Part shown: one piece after another, positions 10,265-21,407 of the stretch
Layout: every line of letters starts with the position of its first letter
Position numbering within the stretch: the stretch's first letter is position 1
NCBI RefSeq assembly: GCF_000151665.1
Contig: NW_013171867.1
Location: forward strand, 312,946 to 376,945
DNA: 64,000 nucleotides
Reading direction: 5' to 3'
DNA from: Blastocystis hominis
Lineage: Eukaryota; Sar; Bigyra; Opalinata; Blastocystidae
Made by a program: the position numbers and the translations under genes
Notes under the pieces: model-generated
Told to the model about the DNA's origin: nothing
What the model saw: only the letters and a program-made list of their open reading frames with translations
Database searches by the model: none

Positions 10265-11450
10265 TTACATCATCATGCTCTCATAGTAGGCGGCCTTCTT
10301 CTCCGCGTACTTGGCCTTCTCCGCACGCTTCTTCTCGAGGTTCTCGGCCTTGTGCTTGATGTTCTCCTCCATGGCCTTCTGCTCGGCCGCGCGGGCGATG
10401 GCGGCGTAGGGGTTCAGGCTGTCCATCACGGCCTTGTTCTTCAGCGCGTTGGCCTTCTTCGGGTAGGCCACCACCTTCTTCGCCGGACGCACCACCGCCT
10501 GGATCTCCGCCGAGTTGATCAGACGGCCCATGTCCGCCACCGTCAGCACGTTCTTCGGCATCGTGTAGCCCACCTTCTCCGACTCGGGGCCGTACAGAGC
10601 CTCCAGACGCTCGAACGCAGCCTTCGTCCAGATCACGAAGCGGCCCACGTGGCCACCGGGCGCCATGCGCAGCACGTTCATGCGGTTCACGTTGCACAGC
10701 TCCACGCCGGGAATGTTGCGGAACGGCAGCGCCACCGCCTCCTCGCCGTCAGCGTACACCACCATCGGACCCACGCGCATCGTGTATCGGCGGTTGCGCA
10801 TCTTGCCCTTACCGCAGCGGATCTTCTTGCTCTCAGACACTCTCTCAACGTCCGCGTAGCAACCGTTCTTCTGCAGGAACGACACAGCCTCCTTCGTCTT
10901 CGTCAGCTTGCACAGAGCGTCATCCACAACGAACGGAATCTCGCTCACACCGTCGATCTTGTGACCACGAGCCATCACCAGAGCCGGAACAGCAGAAGCA
11001 GCAAGAGCAGACACCAGAGCGTATCTCTTCTGGTTCACGTTCACCTTACGGTGCCACTTTCTCCAGATCTTCGTCGGAGCGAACATACGACCCTTGCGAC
11101 ACATGTTAGCGAACGCTCCCTGACCAGAACGAGCAGTGCCTCCACCAGACACACGAGGAACACGAGCCACAGCTCGACCAGTTCCCCACGAGATAGCAGA
11201 GTGCTGGTGACCAGCGCGCTTGAACACAGCGTACGGCTGGCGGTGGTTCTTGTTCAGACTACCTCACAACACTAAAAGCACCACTTACTTCGTGTGGACG
11301 AACTGGACCACATCAGTACGAATGGGAGCAGTGAACACAGACGGAAGAGGGACCGTGCTCACGATCTTGTTAGCAGTCTCCACAGAGTACACAGAAACAA
11401 CAGGACGAGCAGCCTATCGCATCAACCGATATTCCAACACCTCCTACCAT
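10265..11450 (-). CDS. RPL4: 60S ribosomal protein L4 (uL4)
   Basis: Exons 11450-11448 (only the initiator ATG), 11413-11289 and 11258-10265 give 373 residues, with introns of 34 and 30 nt. It matches uL4 of the large ribosomal subunit along its whole length: [10 protein letters not shown] start, the Gly/Arg-rich extended loop reading [21 protein letters not shown] that reaches into the peptide exit tunnel, and the Lys-rich C-terminal tail. Having the start codon alone in the first exon is common for ribosomal protein genes in this organism group. The next gene upstream on the same strand is RPL2. Confidence 0.95.
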
Positions 11451-11620
11451 TTTATTCCTTGTAATAGAGGTTTTTATTCCAAATCAATGGTTCCATCGCA
11501 CGTTCAGTCATCAGCCATTATCATGAAAACGAGTTTCAGTCCAACAAACAACCCCATTTTCATCCAATTTATCATCATTCGCTCCACAAATTCCATCCAT
11601 GCTATCCACACGACTCCTTC

Positions 11621-12595
11621 TTAAGGCTCCACACGTCCACGAATACGTCCAGTGCGACGAGCAGCAATCAGACCCACCTTCTTTCCGGGGCAAGTGCCAC
11701 GGCTGCGAGTCGAAGGCTTACCAATGTGCTGGTGGTTACCTCCTCCGTGCGGGTGATCCACAGGGTTCATGCACACACCGCGCACCTTCGGCCACTCATT
11801 GCGCTTCACAGCGAACTTGTGGTACGCACGACCCGCCTTCAGCATCGGCTTGTCCATGCGGCCTCCGCCAGCCACGATTCCCACCATGCCACGGCAGCTA
11901 CGCGTTACAACCAACACAAAGAGAGAAAAACATACCTCGAAGAAACCGTCTTCTTGATGCCCGAGGGCAGACGGATGAACGTCATGCTGCGGTCATCCGA
12001 GTGACCAATCACAGTCACGTAGTCGCCAGAGCACCGAGCCAGACTGCCGCGATCCCCCACCTTGTGCTCCACGTTGCACACAACAGTTCCCTCAGGAAGC
12101 TCACGCAGAGGAAGCACGTTACCCACGCTGATATCCGCCTTCTTACCGCAGAACACGCTCTGGCCAGTGAACATACCCTCAGCAGCCAGGAACAGCTCCT
12201 TGTCCACCTTGAAGTGGTAACTACCCATTAGCCACCTTCTCTCTAACACAAATACGGATTGCGGAAAGTCACGCGAGCAAGAGGAGCGCCACGACCGGAA
12301 TCGTGAACGATCTCTCGCACCACTCCCTTCAGGAATCCGTTGCGCTCAGAATAGTCCAACGCACGGAATTGAGGCACTCCCTTACGCAGGTGAGTGTGAG
12401 CCTGGAAGACAGCTCCTTTAGCTCCTTTTCTTTGTCCTATATATGCAGTTAGACATAAATACTATATGGAGAATGCAAATCATACAAATATTGCAAAAAG
12501 AAAAGCAAGAAACAGCAAGAGTGTTGTCGTTGCTGTTATTGTTGTTGTTGATAACCAATTTCAAATTATCACCTACCGCGAATGACACGACCCAT
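11621..12595 (-). CDS. 60S ribosomal protein L8/L2 (uL2)
   Basis: Exons 12595-12577, 12436-12256, 12220-11936 and 11897-11621 give 253 residues of uL2, the large-subunit protein next to the peptidyl-transferase centre. Seen: [17 protein letters not shown] start, the [16 protein letters not shown] segment, and the functionally critical C-terminal block [18 protein letters not shown] with the universally conserved histidines. Introns 2 and 3 are 35 and 38 nt, but the first is 140 nt, far longer than the local norm. Codon choice is GC-rich as in the other ribosomal genes. Confidence 0.95.
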
Positions 12596-13868
12596 GGATG
12601 AAAGCTAGATTCTAAACCAATTGAGAAATAGGTTCAAATGTCAATATTGGTTGTATTTCTGGAAAACCAATAATTGGATGTATTTTGCAGAAATGATCAA
12701 GTTGAACAAAGTGGAATGAATGATGGATAGATGGCTGAATGGATAGTGAAATAGGTAGAGAATGGGATGGAAAAGTGAAAATGAATGTTGGAAACCTTTC
12801 CCAACGTGCTAGTTTGTTTGTGTGTGGTAATGGCATAGTGAATCGATTGGTGTTTAATTGGAAGGAGTTTGCAAAGCGATATATTTAGTTATTATGTCCT
12901 ATAGGAGGTGAGGTGGATTTGCTGAATTCTATGTACTTGTGGTTGTATTGAAGTACTCAGAGAGATGTTATGAAGTGATAGAATGGAATAATTGGGTAGA
13001 ACTGAATGAACAAACAAACAAACAAACAATGAATCACATTGGTCAGAGTGGATTTGTGATAAATCATGATTTTACAACCACCACTTGCTTCCCATTTATC
13101 ATATCTGTTTTCCATACATCCTAATAGAGTAGAATAACACAATACAATCAGAGACGGATGATATTGTATATATATACTAAAGATGCCATTATCGATCATC
13201 CAATTTCACTCAAGGTGTCATTGCCTCTGAATGATTAGTCTGCAAATGTCAAAAAAGAAATCGCTTTATGTCCAAATGCAATCTGAACTGGAGTATGAAA
13301 ACAACACATTACACATATATTGATGCTTATTCCATTCAGGTCATTCACATCAAATGCATTGCTCATAATTTCAAATTCGTTTGAATAAGGATTGTTTATA
13401 CCCTATTCAAAGGATCATTTGAAGGCATCTCTGCTGATTGTGGTACACAGTCACATTATGAATCGTATTATTTACACATCCAGAGATCAAAACCCATTAT
13501 CTCTTCACACAATAATGTACTAACCATCCTCGTCAATCGTGTGAATGCTAGGAAATGTATAACTGAAAGTCGATTTTCACATGATGACAAGTACAATCAC
13601 TTTTTCAACATAAGTAATACAATTCGATTAATGGATTGAATCAAATACCATCCAAACATAACGATAACATACATACAGATTGGATTGTATGGATTCCCAT
13701 AAAGATTACTATCTATGATGACCCATTTTTGTTACGGGTTTTTCAATAGGATTTAGCTACAAGAGTAATCACTTTGATACATTATTCAACCCGATTTCAT
13801 CGCAACTTCATTTGCTCCCACTTTCTCTCTCAACAAAGCTTTTTACAAACAAACAACAATCAATTGCT
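12596..13868. other. AT-rich intergenic region
   Basis: No gene, RNA or repeat family recognised in these ~1.3 kb between RPL2 and the sideroflexin gene. All frames are short and AT-driven. It contains a short CAAA tandem tract near 13010-13028. Confidence 0.6.
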
Positions 13869-15015
13869 TTAGACACCTCTCTCAAAGTACACGTTCGTAT
13901 CCTTGTATCCGCGCTCGCGCAATGACTGCTGCAGCTCGGGCTCCAGTTTATTCACAGCCAAAGGCTGAGTAGACGTGAACGCAGCAATAGCCAGCGGCAT
14001 CGCTCCCCACAGACACGCCGTGCAAACCACTATTGCTCACCACCCTTTCTCGTTCCTACCCAGATTCATCGCGATACCTCCCCACTTTCCAGCAGGCATG
14101 CAGTGCAGCGCTCGTAAGGCATCAAAAATGAACGGAGGCAGCAGCAGCACTACACGTCAGAGCCAATCAGCAACAGCACCAGGCGTGGGAAGCAGGACAC
14201 GCGTGAGGGCAGTGAGATTCACAGCCTTGGTTCCGGCCTTTCGGCTCACACCAAGCTGGTTTCCGTCCTTATCCATCACCGCGATACCTGTGCGCGTCTC
14301 CTTGAAACGCATCAAGTACACATTCGCCGCTCCGGCACACGCCACAGCGAACCAGGGAATGCACTACACTCTCAGAAACCTAACGAATGCATACCTTGCC
14401 CAGCAGACCGCCACCACCAAGACGCTGGACCAGCTTGTTACCGGCCAGAGCCACACTCACAGACACGATAGTGGCCGAGCAATACGCCTTTCCAATGTCC
14501 TTCCAGTTCGACTCAGTCGACGTGTTGCGGTTGCTGTAGTTGAACATAGCGTTGTAGGTCTGGTTGGCCCACTGCCAAAAGATCACATTCAAGGTCTACG
14601 GGTGAGTGGGAACAGCAGGTTCATACGGTCGGCGGCGCTAACAGCATACCGAACTGAATAGGAATATTGGCAGGGACGAAGCAGCACATACGACCGATAG
14701 GGTTGATAATCTGCTTGGTCTGGGGATGCTCCATCGACTCGATGATATTTCGCGCCTTCCACAACTCTTCGTTGCTGTACTTATTCTCGCCGCGCTTCCA
14801 AGACTCGATCTTTTCCATAGCCTCATCATGAGCCTTTTTGCCCAAAATGAGTTTTCTGATCCATCAGAACTACTATAAACAGACTACCTGAAGTCACAAC
14901 GGATCATATTATACTTCACACGACCCCAATAGGTATTTTCATCATACAAACCCTTCTCTAAACATAAACATAAGATCTCGATCTTACCAAGAGAAAAAGT
15001 GGGATATTCCTTCAT
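13869..15015 (-). CDS. Sideroflexin (mitochondrial amino-acid carrier family)
   Basis: Seven exons (15015-14988, 14957-14888, 14855-14627, 14595-14395, 14363-14180, 14149-14060, 14029-13869; introns 30-32 nt) give 320 residues, the usual sideroflexin length. Seen in order: DENTYWGRVKYN near the N-terminus, INPIGRMCCFVPANIPIQ, the HxN-like asparagine region NVIFWQWANQTYNAMFNYSN, the internal GNQLGVSRKAG segment, and a C-terminal PELQQSLRERG that matches the family end. Sideroflexins move serine or related amino acids across the inner mitochondrial membrane; in an anaerobic host this would be the mitochondrion-related organelle. Confidence 0.93.
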
Positions 15016-15414
15016 GGATCAAGCGCAGTTACAAAGAAATGAATTAGAGAAATGGGGAATATATCATTACCCCTATTTCTCTATTTGGGGAATACTGTCA
15101 ATTTGTGTGCTTTTTTTGCTCTGATAATAATCACAATAATAATGACAACAATAATATAATGAACTTACACACTCACACAAACAACCACAATTACACACAC
15201 TTTGACACACTTTGTTCATTTTCATCCACATCAATTCTTGTTAACAATCCAATTCATTCATCATTCATTTCTGATTTAGATTTCATATTATCAGCCTATT
15301 TCATGGGGGTAAATATCAATTACAGAATATAACCTATTATAATCAGTATATAGATGGAATCAAGGGGTAAAATAGTTTTCTTACTTTTCTATCACAGTAT
15401 TGCCATTTGTCAGA

Positions 15415-16059
15415 ATGTCTGAGCCGGTAAGAATAATGTGAAATGGAATGTGAATCAAATGAAATATGAAATGAATAAGAATGTGAAAAGTTGTTAGCGT
15501 TAGGTTGTTAGTAAATGGGAAGAGGCGAATAAGTAATATTTGTGTAGGTTGTTGGTGCTGATATGAATGTTGAGCAAAAGAAGAAGCGAACTTTCAAGAA
15601 GTTCACTTATCGTGGTGTGGACTTGGATAAGTTGTTGGATATGCCTCTAAAGGACTTGATGGAGCTTGTTGATGTATATTTAATAATGTAATTAAACGAA
15701 AGGCGCGTGCTCGTCGTCGTTTCCGTCGTGGTCTTAAGAGAAAGCCTCAGGCTCTGATAAAGAGACTGCGCATTGCTGTATGTGTAAAATGGAATGAAAT
15801 GAATGTTTAGAAGGCGAACACTCCTGAGAATGAGCGTCCTCAGCCTGTGAAGACTCATCTTCGTAACATGATAGTTGTTCCTGAGATGATTGGTTCTGTT
15901 GTTGGTGTTTACAACGGGAAGAGTTTCAACAACGTTGAGATCAAGGCTGAGATGATTGGTCACTACTTGGGTGAATTTTCGTTGACTTACCAGCCCGTGA
16001 AGCACAACCGCCCTGGTATTGGTGCTACTCACTCTTCGAAGTTCATTCCTTTGAAGTAA
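15415..16059 (+). CDS. RPS15: 40S ribosomal protein S15 (uS19), left copy
   Basis: Exons 15415-15426, 15548-15673, 15703-15777 and 15811-16059 give 153 residues. This is uS19 of the small subunit head: [34 protein letters not shown], the conserved [18 protein letters not shown] and [18 protein letters not shown]. The first intron is 121 nt, the others 29 and 33 nt. The stop TAA lies about 40 nt before TGTTTGTT. An identical gene lies in inverse orientation in the right arm, introns included. Confidence 0.95.
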
Positions 16060-16098
16060 GTTTTGTCTGCACATTTTATCTTGGTGACGATGGTTTGT

Positions 16099-16106
16099 TG
16101 TTTGTT
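16099..16106 (+). terminator. TGTTTGTT 3'-end motif of left RPS15
   Basis: Exact octamer about 40 nt past the stop codon; conserved in the inverted copy. Confidence 0.65.
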
Positions 16107-16215
16107 TGAACAAAGTGTAATAGAGTATCTAAATGCATTGATTCTGTGTTTTTCCATGAATCGCGGTTATTTGGTAGTACTATACTTACTCTAGTAGATC
16201 GTAGACATTATTGCG

Positions 16216-17746
16216 ATGAGTATACGAAAAGAAGATATTGATTTGGATAATCCATTTAACAATTTTAAGTAGCTATATTACTGTCTGTGATGAATGTAGA
16301 TTGTTTTGGAATGCTGGCAAAGAAAATTGGAAGAATAAGGAGCACATTGCACGCCTAACTCTTTTCTATTCGAAACACCATCCTTCAAAAGTATTATCTA
16401 TGGTGTGTGTAATATCTTAGATTAATTCTATTGTTTCGTTGCTCTCGAAGTACGAAGGACGTGAGTTGGAGATGTATAACAATATCCTCAAGAAGTATGG
16501 TGTCGATGCTCTCTCTCCCGATGATCGTCGATGAATTATCTGTTTATTACTTTGTAGGCAAGAAGATGGAAACTACGTATTATATTACGGAGTATTACAA
16601 AATCCATAATCCTGAACGTCTTTCAGGTATTCCTTTTTCATTTCTGTAACTATAAGATGTTCCAAGCCTCGTCAAGAAATATCGGGAAGACTACGAACTC
16701 CTCTTTCACAAAATGAAAAAGAAATATGGCACCGATCCGCGCGACGAAATTCAAGTGAGTTTTTTGTTCTGGCCCTAAACGTTAGCTTCCTGTTTCGACT
16801 GTAGTAGAGTCTCCAACCCCTGTGGCTGATGAGAATGCAGAGAATGCACGAGAGGAAGAGTATTCCTATTCGGAGTATTCTTATTCGGAAGAAGAAGAAA
16901 AAGAAAAGAAAGAAATGGCACCGAAAGAGAGGAAGGTGGAAGAAAAGCGAGATATTCTCCTTCAGGCGAAGGAAGCGGGTTCGAAAGAGGGTGGTCTGTT
17001 TAGTAACATCTTGAAATCATCCAAGAAACTGTTTGATGAGCTGAGCAATGCCGGACTGAAGGCCGATTCGCAGTCGACCCAGAAGGAAAAAGTGCTGCTT
17101 TGCGTTTTTTTCTAACGCGTAGCAAAGAGAGATCGGTCGAGACCAGTTCGGTGCGTCGTTCGTTTCGAATAGCGCAGCGATCGGGAACGCGGCAGCGGAA
17201 ACGACGCGCCACGAAATCGAAAACGCCGTGGAGAAAGTGGATAACTGCATCACGATTCTCGTGGGAGTCATGCAGGAAGAGGTTTGCTTTGTCGCTCTGC
17301 TGGAATGGTAGGACGCGCTTTGGAAGTCGCTCTCGCAGGAGCTCGCAGTGGATCAGTCGGCGTTGCTGTCGTCGTATCATTCGCGGCTTAACGCGTTGTT
17401 GCAGCGTGTGAAGAGCATCGAGATCTTGCTGATGAACCGAGAGGAAGAGATCGAGCGCGAGGATTTCTTGTCGTGGAAAGAATCCAAGACGCAGAAGCTG
17501 GCCATGCTGCAGAGCATTTATGACCAGCAAGTCGCTGCCAAGAAGGAGGAGTTGGAAGATTTGCGCCCTACACAGCAAGACAAGCCGGCGGAGCCTCGCC
17601 AAACCCAGTCAGAGAAGCCAGTCGCAGCACAGCCTGCACAGCAAACGGAGCTCAAAGAGGTTCAGATGGTGGAAGAAACAGCCAAGGCGCAGCCTGAAGC
17701 GAAGGTCGAGGCGGAGGCGGATAGTAGTGATGACGATGATTTATAA
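16216..17746 (+). CDS. Coiled-coil protein with KYxGRE-like repeats, unknown function
   Basis: Eight exons (16216-16268, 16300-16390, 16421-16526, 16558-16626, 16657-16754, 16786-17091, 17123-17281, 17312-17746; introns 30-31 nt) give 438 residues. I do not recognise the family. The N-terminal third contains related units ending SKYEGRELEMYNNILKKYG and KKYREDYELLFHKMKKKYG, reminiscent of KYxGREEEL helical repeats seen in other protist proteins. An acidic EEEYSYSEYSYSEEEE block follows, then a helical region predicted to form a coiled coil, then a Gln/Glu-rich tail ending SSDDDDL. The gene is convergent with VPS53; the 50-nt gap holds (CAAA)n, which reads as the 3'-end motif on the minus strand. 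Confidence 0.75.
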
Positions 17747-17796
17747 TCTGCTCTGTTTGCTTTCAAACAAACAAACAAACAAACACAACTCACGCA

Positions 17797-20715
17797 TTAA
17801 GACTCGTTGCGAAACTCCTCCAAACACTCTGCCTTCTCCGCCTTCGTCGCTCCCTTCACTGTTAGAATCGTGACCAAATCGTCCTCCGTTGCATCCGGCA
17901 TTCTACATTCCTCATTCCCTTCACTCTCCTACATATTGTGAATGGAGGCTACTAGATAGCTCACCGGCGTGCCCAGCAACTTCAACATGCTATCCGCCTT
18001 CTCCACTGCGCGATTCACAAACTTGTTATATCTGGAATTCACAAAATCGGGGCTATTTTTACGTGGGAGGAATCACATATTTGAACTCATCGGTTTCGTT
18101 CTGTCCAACAATCGGAAGTTTCAAGAAGAGTGTTTTAAGCGAGTGCAGATCGAGGAGCATTTGCTGCGCGCTCATTTCGTTCACGTGCTTGCATCGGCTC
18201 ACACAGTCCAAGAAACGAGGCAGGAACTGCATCGCCATGCGATCGCAGAAGTTTCGGAAGTAAATCCGAGAGAGCAGGTTCCGAATATTCGGATATTCGT
18301 TGCACAGCGTCGTGGAAATCGTGGAAACATACCCTAGATTCGATCGAATTCGCTGGTTCTACCGCTCTGATCGCCGATGTTGTCGAAGGTGGCCCAATTA
18401 ATGCTGGTCATTCCGTAGAGCACGTTCTCGACCTTCGCGTATTCTCCGCTGACCAACGTTTTGATTCCCAGGCTCACCGTGTTGTAATACGCGTCCAGCA
18501 GGTCGCTCTGCAGATCGATCGACTCGCGGACCTTCGCTTCGGCCAGATTTCGCGCCATCTGCTCGAGCTGCGGAATCATCTCGGCGATGTACGCCGCTGT
18601 GTTGATGCTGCGTGTGAGATCCAAGGGACAGAGCCTACCAATAGCAGACATAATCGCGGTCCGTGTCCTTCTTGAATTTCACGCAGTCGTCGCCGAAGCT
18701 ATCGCGACTCTTCGAGTGCGGCAGTTTGTCTTCCAGCGCTTTCTGGTATCCGCCCAGCGTCGATTTCACCTCGCTACGCCTCACTCCCTTTTCCTTTGTC
18801 CCCACCTCACCAGACTCACCAAGGTCTCGCCCATGCTCATCGTCGCACATCGCGAGATCGTTTCTTTCAGGTACTGGAACAGCTTCACCGCGCCCTGCAG
18901 GACCGGCAAGTCGCCTCCCGTCGCCAGTTCGTCGCCCTTCGACAGCCGCGCCAGCAACCGATCGAAGTTCTGCTTCTCGCTGCTCACGAAGGCCGCGAGA
19001 TACGGGTCGAAGATGTTCGAAATGAAGCCCAGGAAACAGGGCAGCGCGTCCTATCGTTCAATCCACTCCCCGTTTCGACCAGCGGATCGCTGTACGTCTT
19101 TCCCTCCGCCTCCACGCGCTCTTTCTCCGCTGCTTTCTGCGCCTCGCGCTCTTCCTGCCGCTCAGAACTCCCATCCACCTCTACTCGCTTTCGGAGACGC
19201 TCGTAGCGGAGCCGAATCCCCGCGGGACTCTGGCTATCCACGATCTGCCCCTCCTCGTCCAGCTCGTACGGGAAATTCTCCGGCGGCACATTCTTTATGC
19301 CCAGATCCATCTTCAGCACCAGCTCCTATTTTGATTAGCGTCCAAAGTCAAGCCAAACTCGCTCGAACTGCATCGTGGTTCGCAGCGCGTTGACCAGCAG
19401 CGGCACGTCCACCATTTCGGGCGTTTCGAAGCGTTTCAGTACCGTTTCCACGTGCTCTTTGGTCTTCTCGCAGAACGCTTGGAGAAGGTGCGCATCCACG
19501 TGCCAATTGAACGGGAAGAGACATTGGTACTTGGCCTCATAGCTACCCGTGAGCTCTCCGTTTCTCCGTTACTCCGAGAGCGTCTTCCAGAACCAATGGA
19601 AGCGTCGCTCCATCTGATCCAGCCCTTCTCCGGCACTTCCCGGCATGAACAGCGCGTCGTAGTTCTTCAGCTGGTTCACGCAGAACGACTGGATCAAGCG
19701 GCCTCGCGTCTCTTCGCCCATCGCGTTGATCACATAGCAAGCGGCTTGCAGTCGTCCGCGAGTCACGAGCTGGTCATCAAATCCGGCTTCCTGCTTCTCC
19801 ATCTCTTCCAGCATGTCTTCGGTGATCGGCTGGTTGGATCCCTCTTCGAACGTGTACACCAAGTCCTCCACTTGGTCGAAATCGCCGAAGATCAGCGAGC
19901 AGAATGAGTCGCGCAGCGTCTGCACGCGCTGCAGCAGCGCAGCGATCTACACATCGAAGGGGAGAATCGCTCCGACACTTTCGATCTCGTGGTATTTCTC
20001 GAAGAACGAACTGAGCTGGAGAACGGCTCCCAGGCTGCGCGAGGCCTTGATGTACTGATGCGTGCCTTGGATTTCTTCGGCAGCGTCCAGCGAGGAGACA
20101 AACCTGCATGAGAGGGAGAGAGGAAGGAGAAGTACATTTGCAATCGAGCCAAGGCGTTGAGACTCTCGGTCAGATTTCGCTTGGCCGCGTCTAGCTTGGA
20201 GATGTTTCTAAAATAAAATGAATAAATCAAATGAAATAGCATACTTGCAAATCACCTGGACCAGCTCTTCCGAATGCGCCGCCTTTTCTTTGATTTCGAT
20301 GATACGAGCAAACAGGTCGTTAATCGTCTGCTTCGCTTCCTCAATATCGTCCTCTGCAGAGCGACCAACCTGCGATTGATCTCTCACCTAAGCAATCAAA
20401 CGACTCGCCAAGAGGAACCGTTTGCATAATTTGCTCTTCCAATGTGTTGATTTGTTCTTTGAGCTCTGAGGAATATGAGTTAATTCGAGACATTGCTTCT
20501 TCATCAGGAAACTAGTCAAATAAGATCCACACAGAAAAACAAAAAAATACCTGAGCATTAATATAAACAACAGGATCAAAGTCAGGAGCATCCAAAGGAT
20601 CGTCAGACTGAAGAATCTAAGATCGTGATCAAAATACTGCGATTAATACGGTACTTAATGCCGCATCGACTTCAGGATCAAGAACCAGCGTGAAATCTTC
20701 TATTTCCTCGCTCAT
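17797..20715 (-). CDS. VPS53: VPS53, GARP/EARP tethering complex subunit
   Basis: Fifteen exons (14 introns of 29-39 nt) sum to 821 residues, the family's usual length. The product is colinear with VPS53, which tethers endosome-derived vesicles at the trans-Golgi. Seen in order: DFDPVVYINAQFPDEEAM, TVRDQSQVGRSAEDDIEEA, SKLDAAKRNLTESLNALARL, KYHEIESIAALLQRV, GRLQAACYVINAMGEETRG, SYEAKYQCLFPFNWHVDAH-like segment, INWATFDNIGDQSGYV, and the C-terminal LDLHSLKTLFLKLP. Each intron removal restores spacing against the family. One intron (18032-18062) closely resembles introns of the TBL1 gene. Confidence 0.92.
18032..18062 (-). other. Intron of VPS53, member of an introner-like family
   Basis: A 31-nt intron whose 3' 18 nt, CGATTTTGTGAATTCCAG, are identical to those of a TBL1 intron at 57019-57049. 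Overall 26 of 31 positions match. Confidence 0.7.
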
Positions 20716-21407
20716 AAATGGAGATACTACAAATCGTTATTGCGAACAATAGATCAATCTACGTTTTTAATGAGAAAAATAGATCAATGAAATCGAGCAG
20801 AATACCCCATAATTCTGGAATCGTAAATCGTACATTACATTTGTTGAATTTATGAATTGTTTCGAATAGGGTATGACTTCAGTATGCATTCCCAGTGATT
20901 CGATACACAGTGGAACAGTATTGTTGCTGTGAGTCGATTGGATATTGTTGCTGAACATTCGCTACAGTGTATTTACCTATTTTGTATAGATTGTGTGTGT
21001 TTGTCCAAAAAAGCACAACAGCGACTGTATCAATATAGAAGTTTGATAATTTTTTGGAGTATCTATGTATAATGCTATAGTAATAACAGTAATAATTATA
21101 ATAAATATATTTTCGGGTGATTAGTGGAGCACTACTCAAGAACACCTTTCTCTTTTCAATTACCTAATATCTGCATTCAACAGCCTAACGTAGGTTTTTT
21201 TTAATAATTGATAGGATCCTTTTAAAGTTTGGAAATAATACGATTGATACACAATGTTCCAGGCTCTCATTCATTTTGTGAAAAAGTTACCCTTGATACG
21301 ATACACTACCTATGAACAAACAAGACAACAATAGAAATATTCCATAAACCGACTGATTTCTCAGAGTACCCATGTTTATGATTATTATTAGTTGTTGTTG
21401 GCTTTCT
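20716..21407. other. AT-rich intergenic region
   Basis: Upstream of VPS53 and downstream of the MORN/LRR gene. It holds a minus-strand TGTTTGTT at 21315-21322, probably the 3'-end signal of the LRR gene. No gene is supported. Confidence 0.55.

Larger units (their letters stand above)
15095..16138 (+). repeat. Left arm of ~1-kb inverted duplication carrying RPS15
   Basis: This stretch is the near-exact reverse complement of about 25864-26896; position x maps to 42002-x over the RPS15 gene. I found one substitution (near 15240) and a small indel near the outer edge, after which similarity fades. The inner edge is sharp: the arms share GAGTATCTAAATGCAT and then diverge. Neither terminal inverted repeats of a transposon nor target-site duplications are visible. 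Confidence 0.95.

Noticed and set aside
10055-11275. 406-codon plus-strand ORF across the RPL4 region
   Set aside because: It is antisense to RPL4, is rich in Arg/His/Leu from complementing GC-rich codons, and matches no family.
12437-12576. C/D-box snoRNA in the RPL2 first intron
   Set aside because: A GTGATAA near the 5' end loosely resembles box C, but there is no box D and no terminal stem.
15607-16113. 168-codon minus-strand ORF, identical in the right arm at 25889-26395
   Set aside because: It is the antisense of RPS15 and appears twice only because the gene is duplicated.
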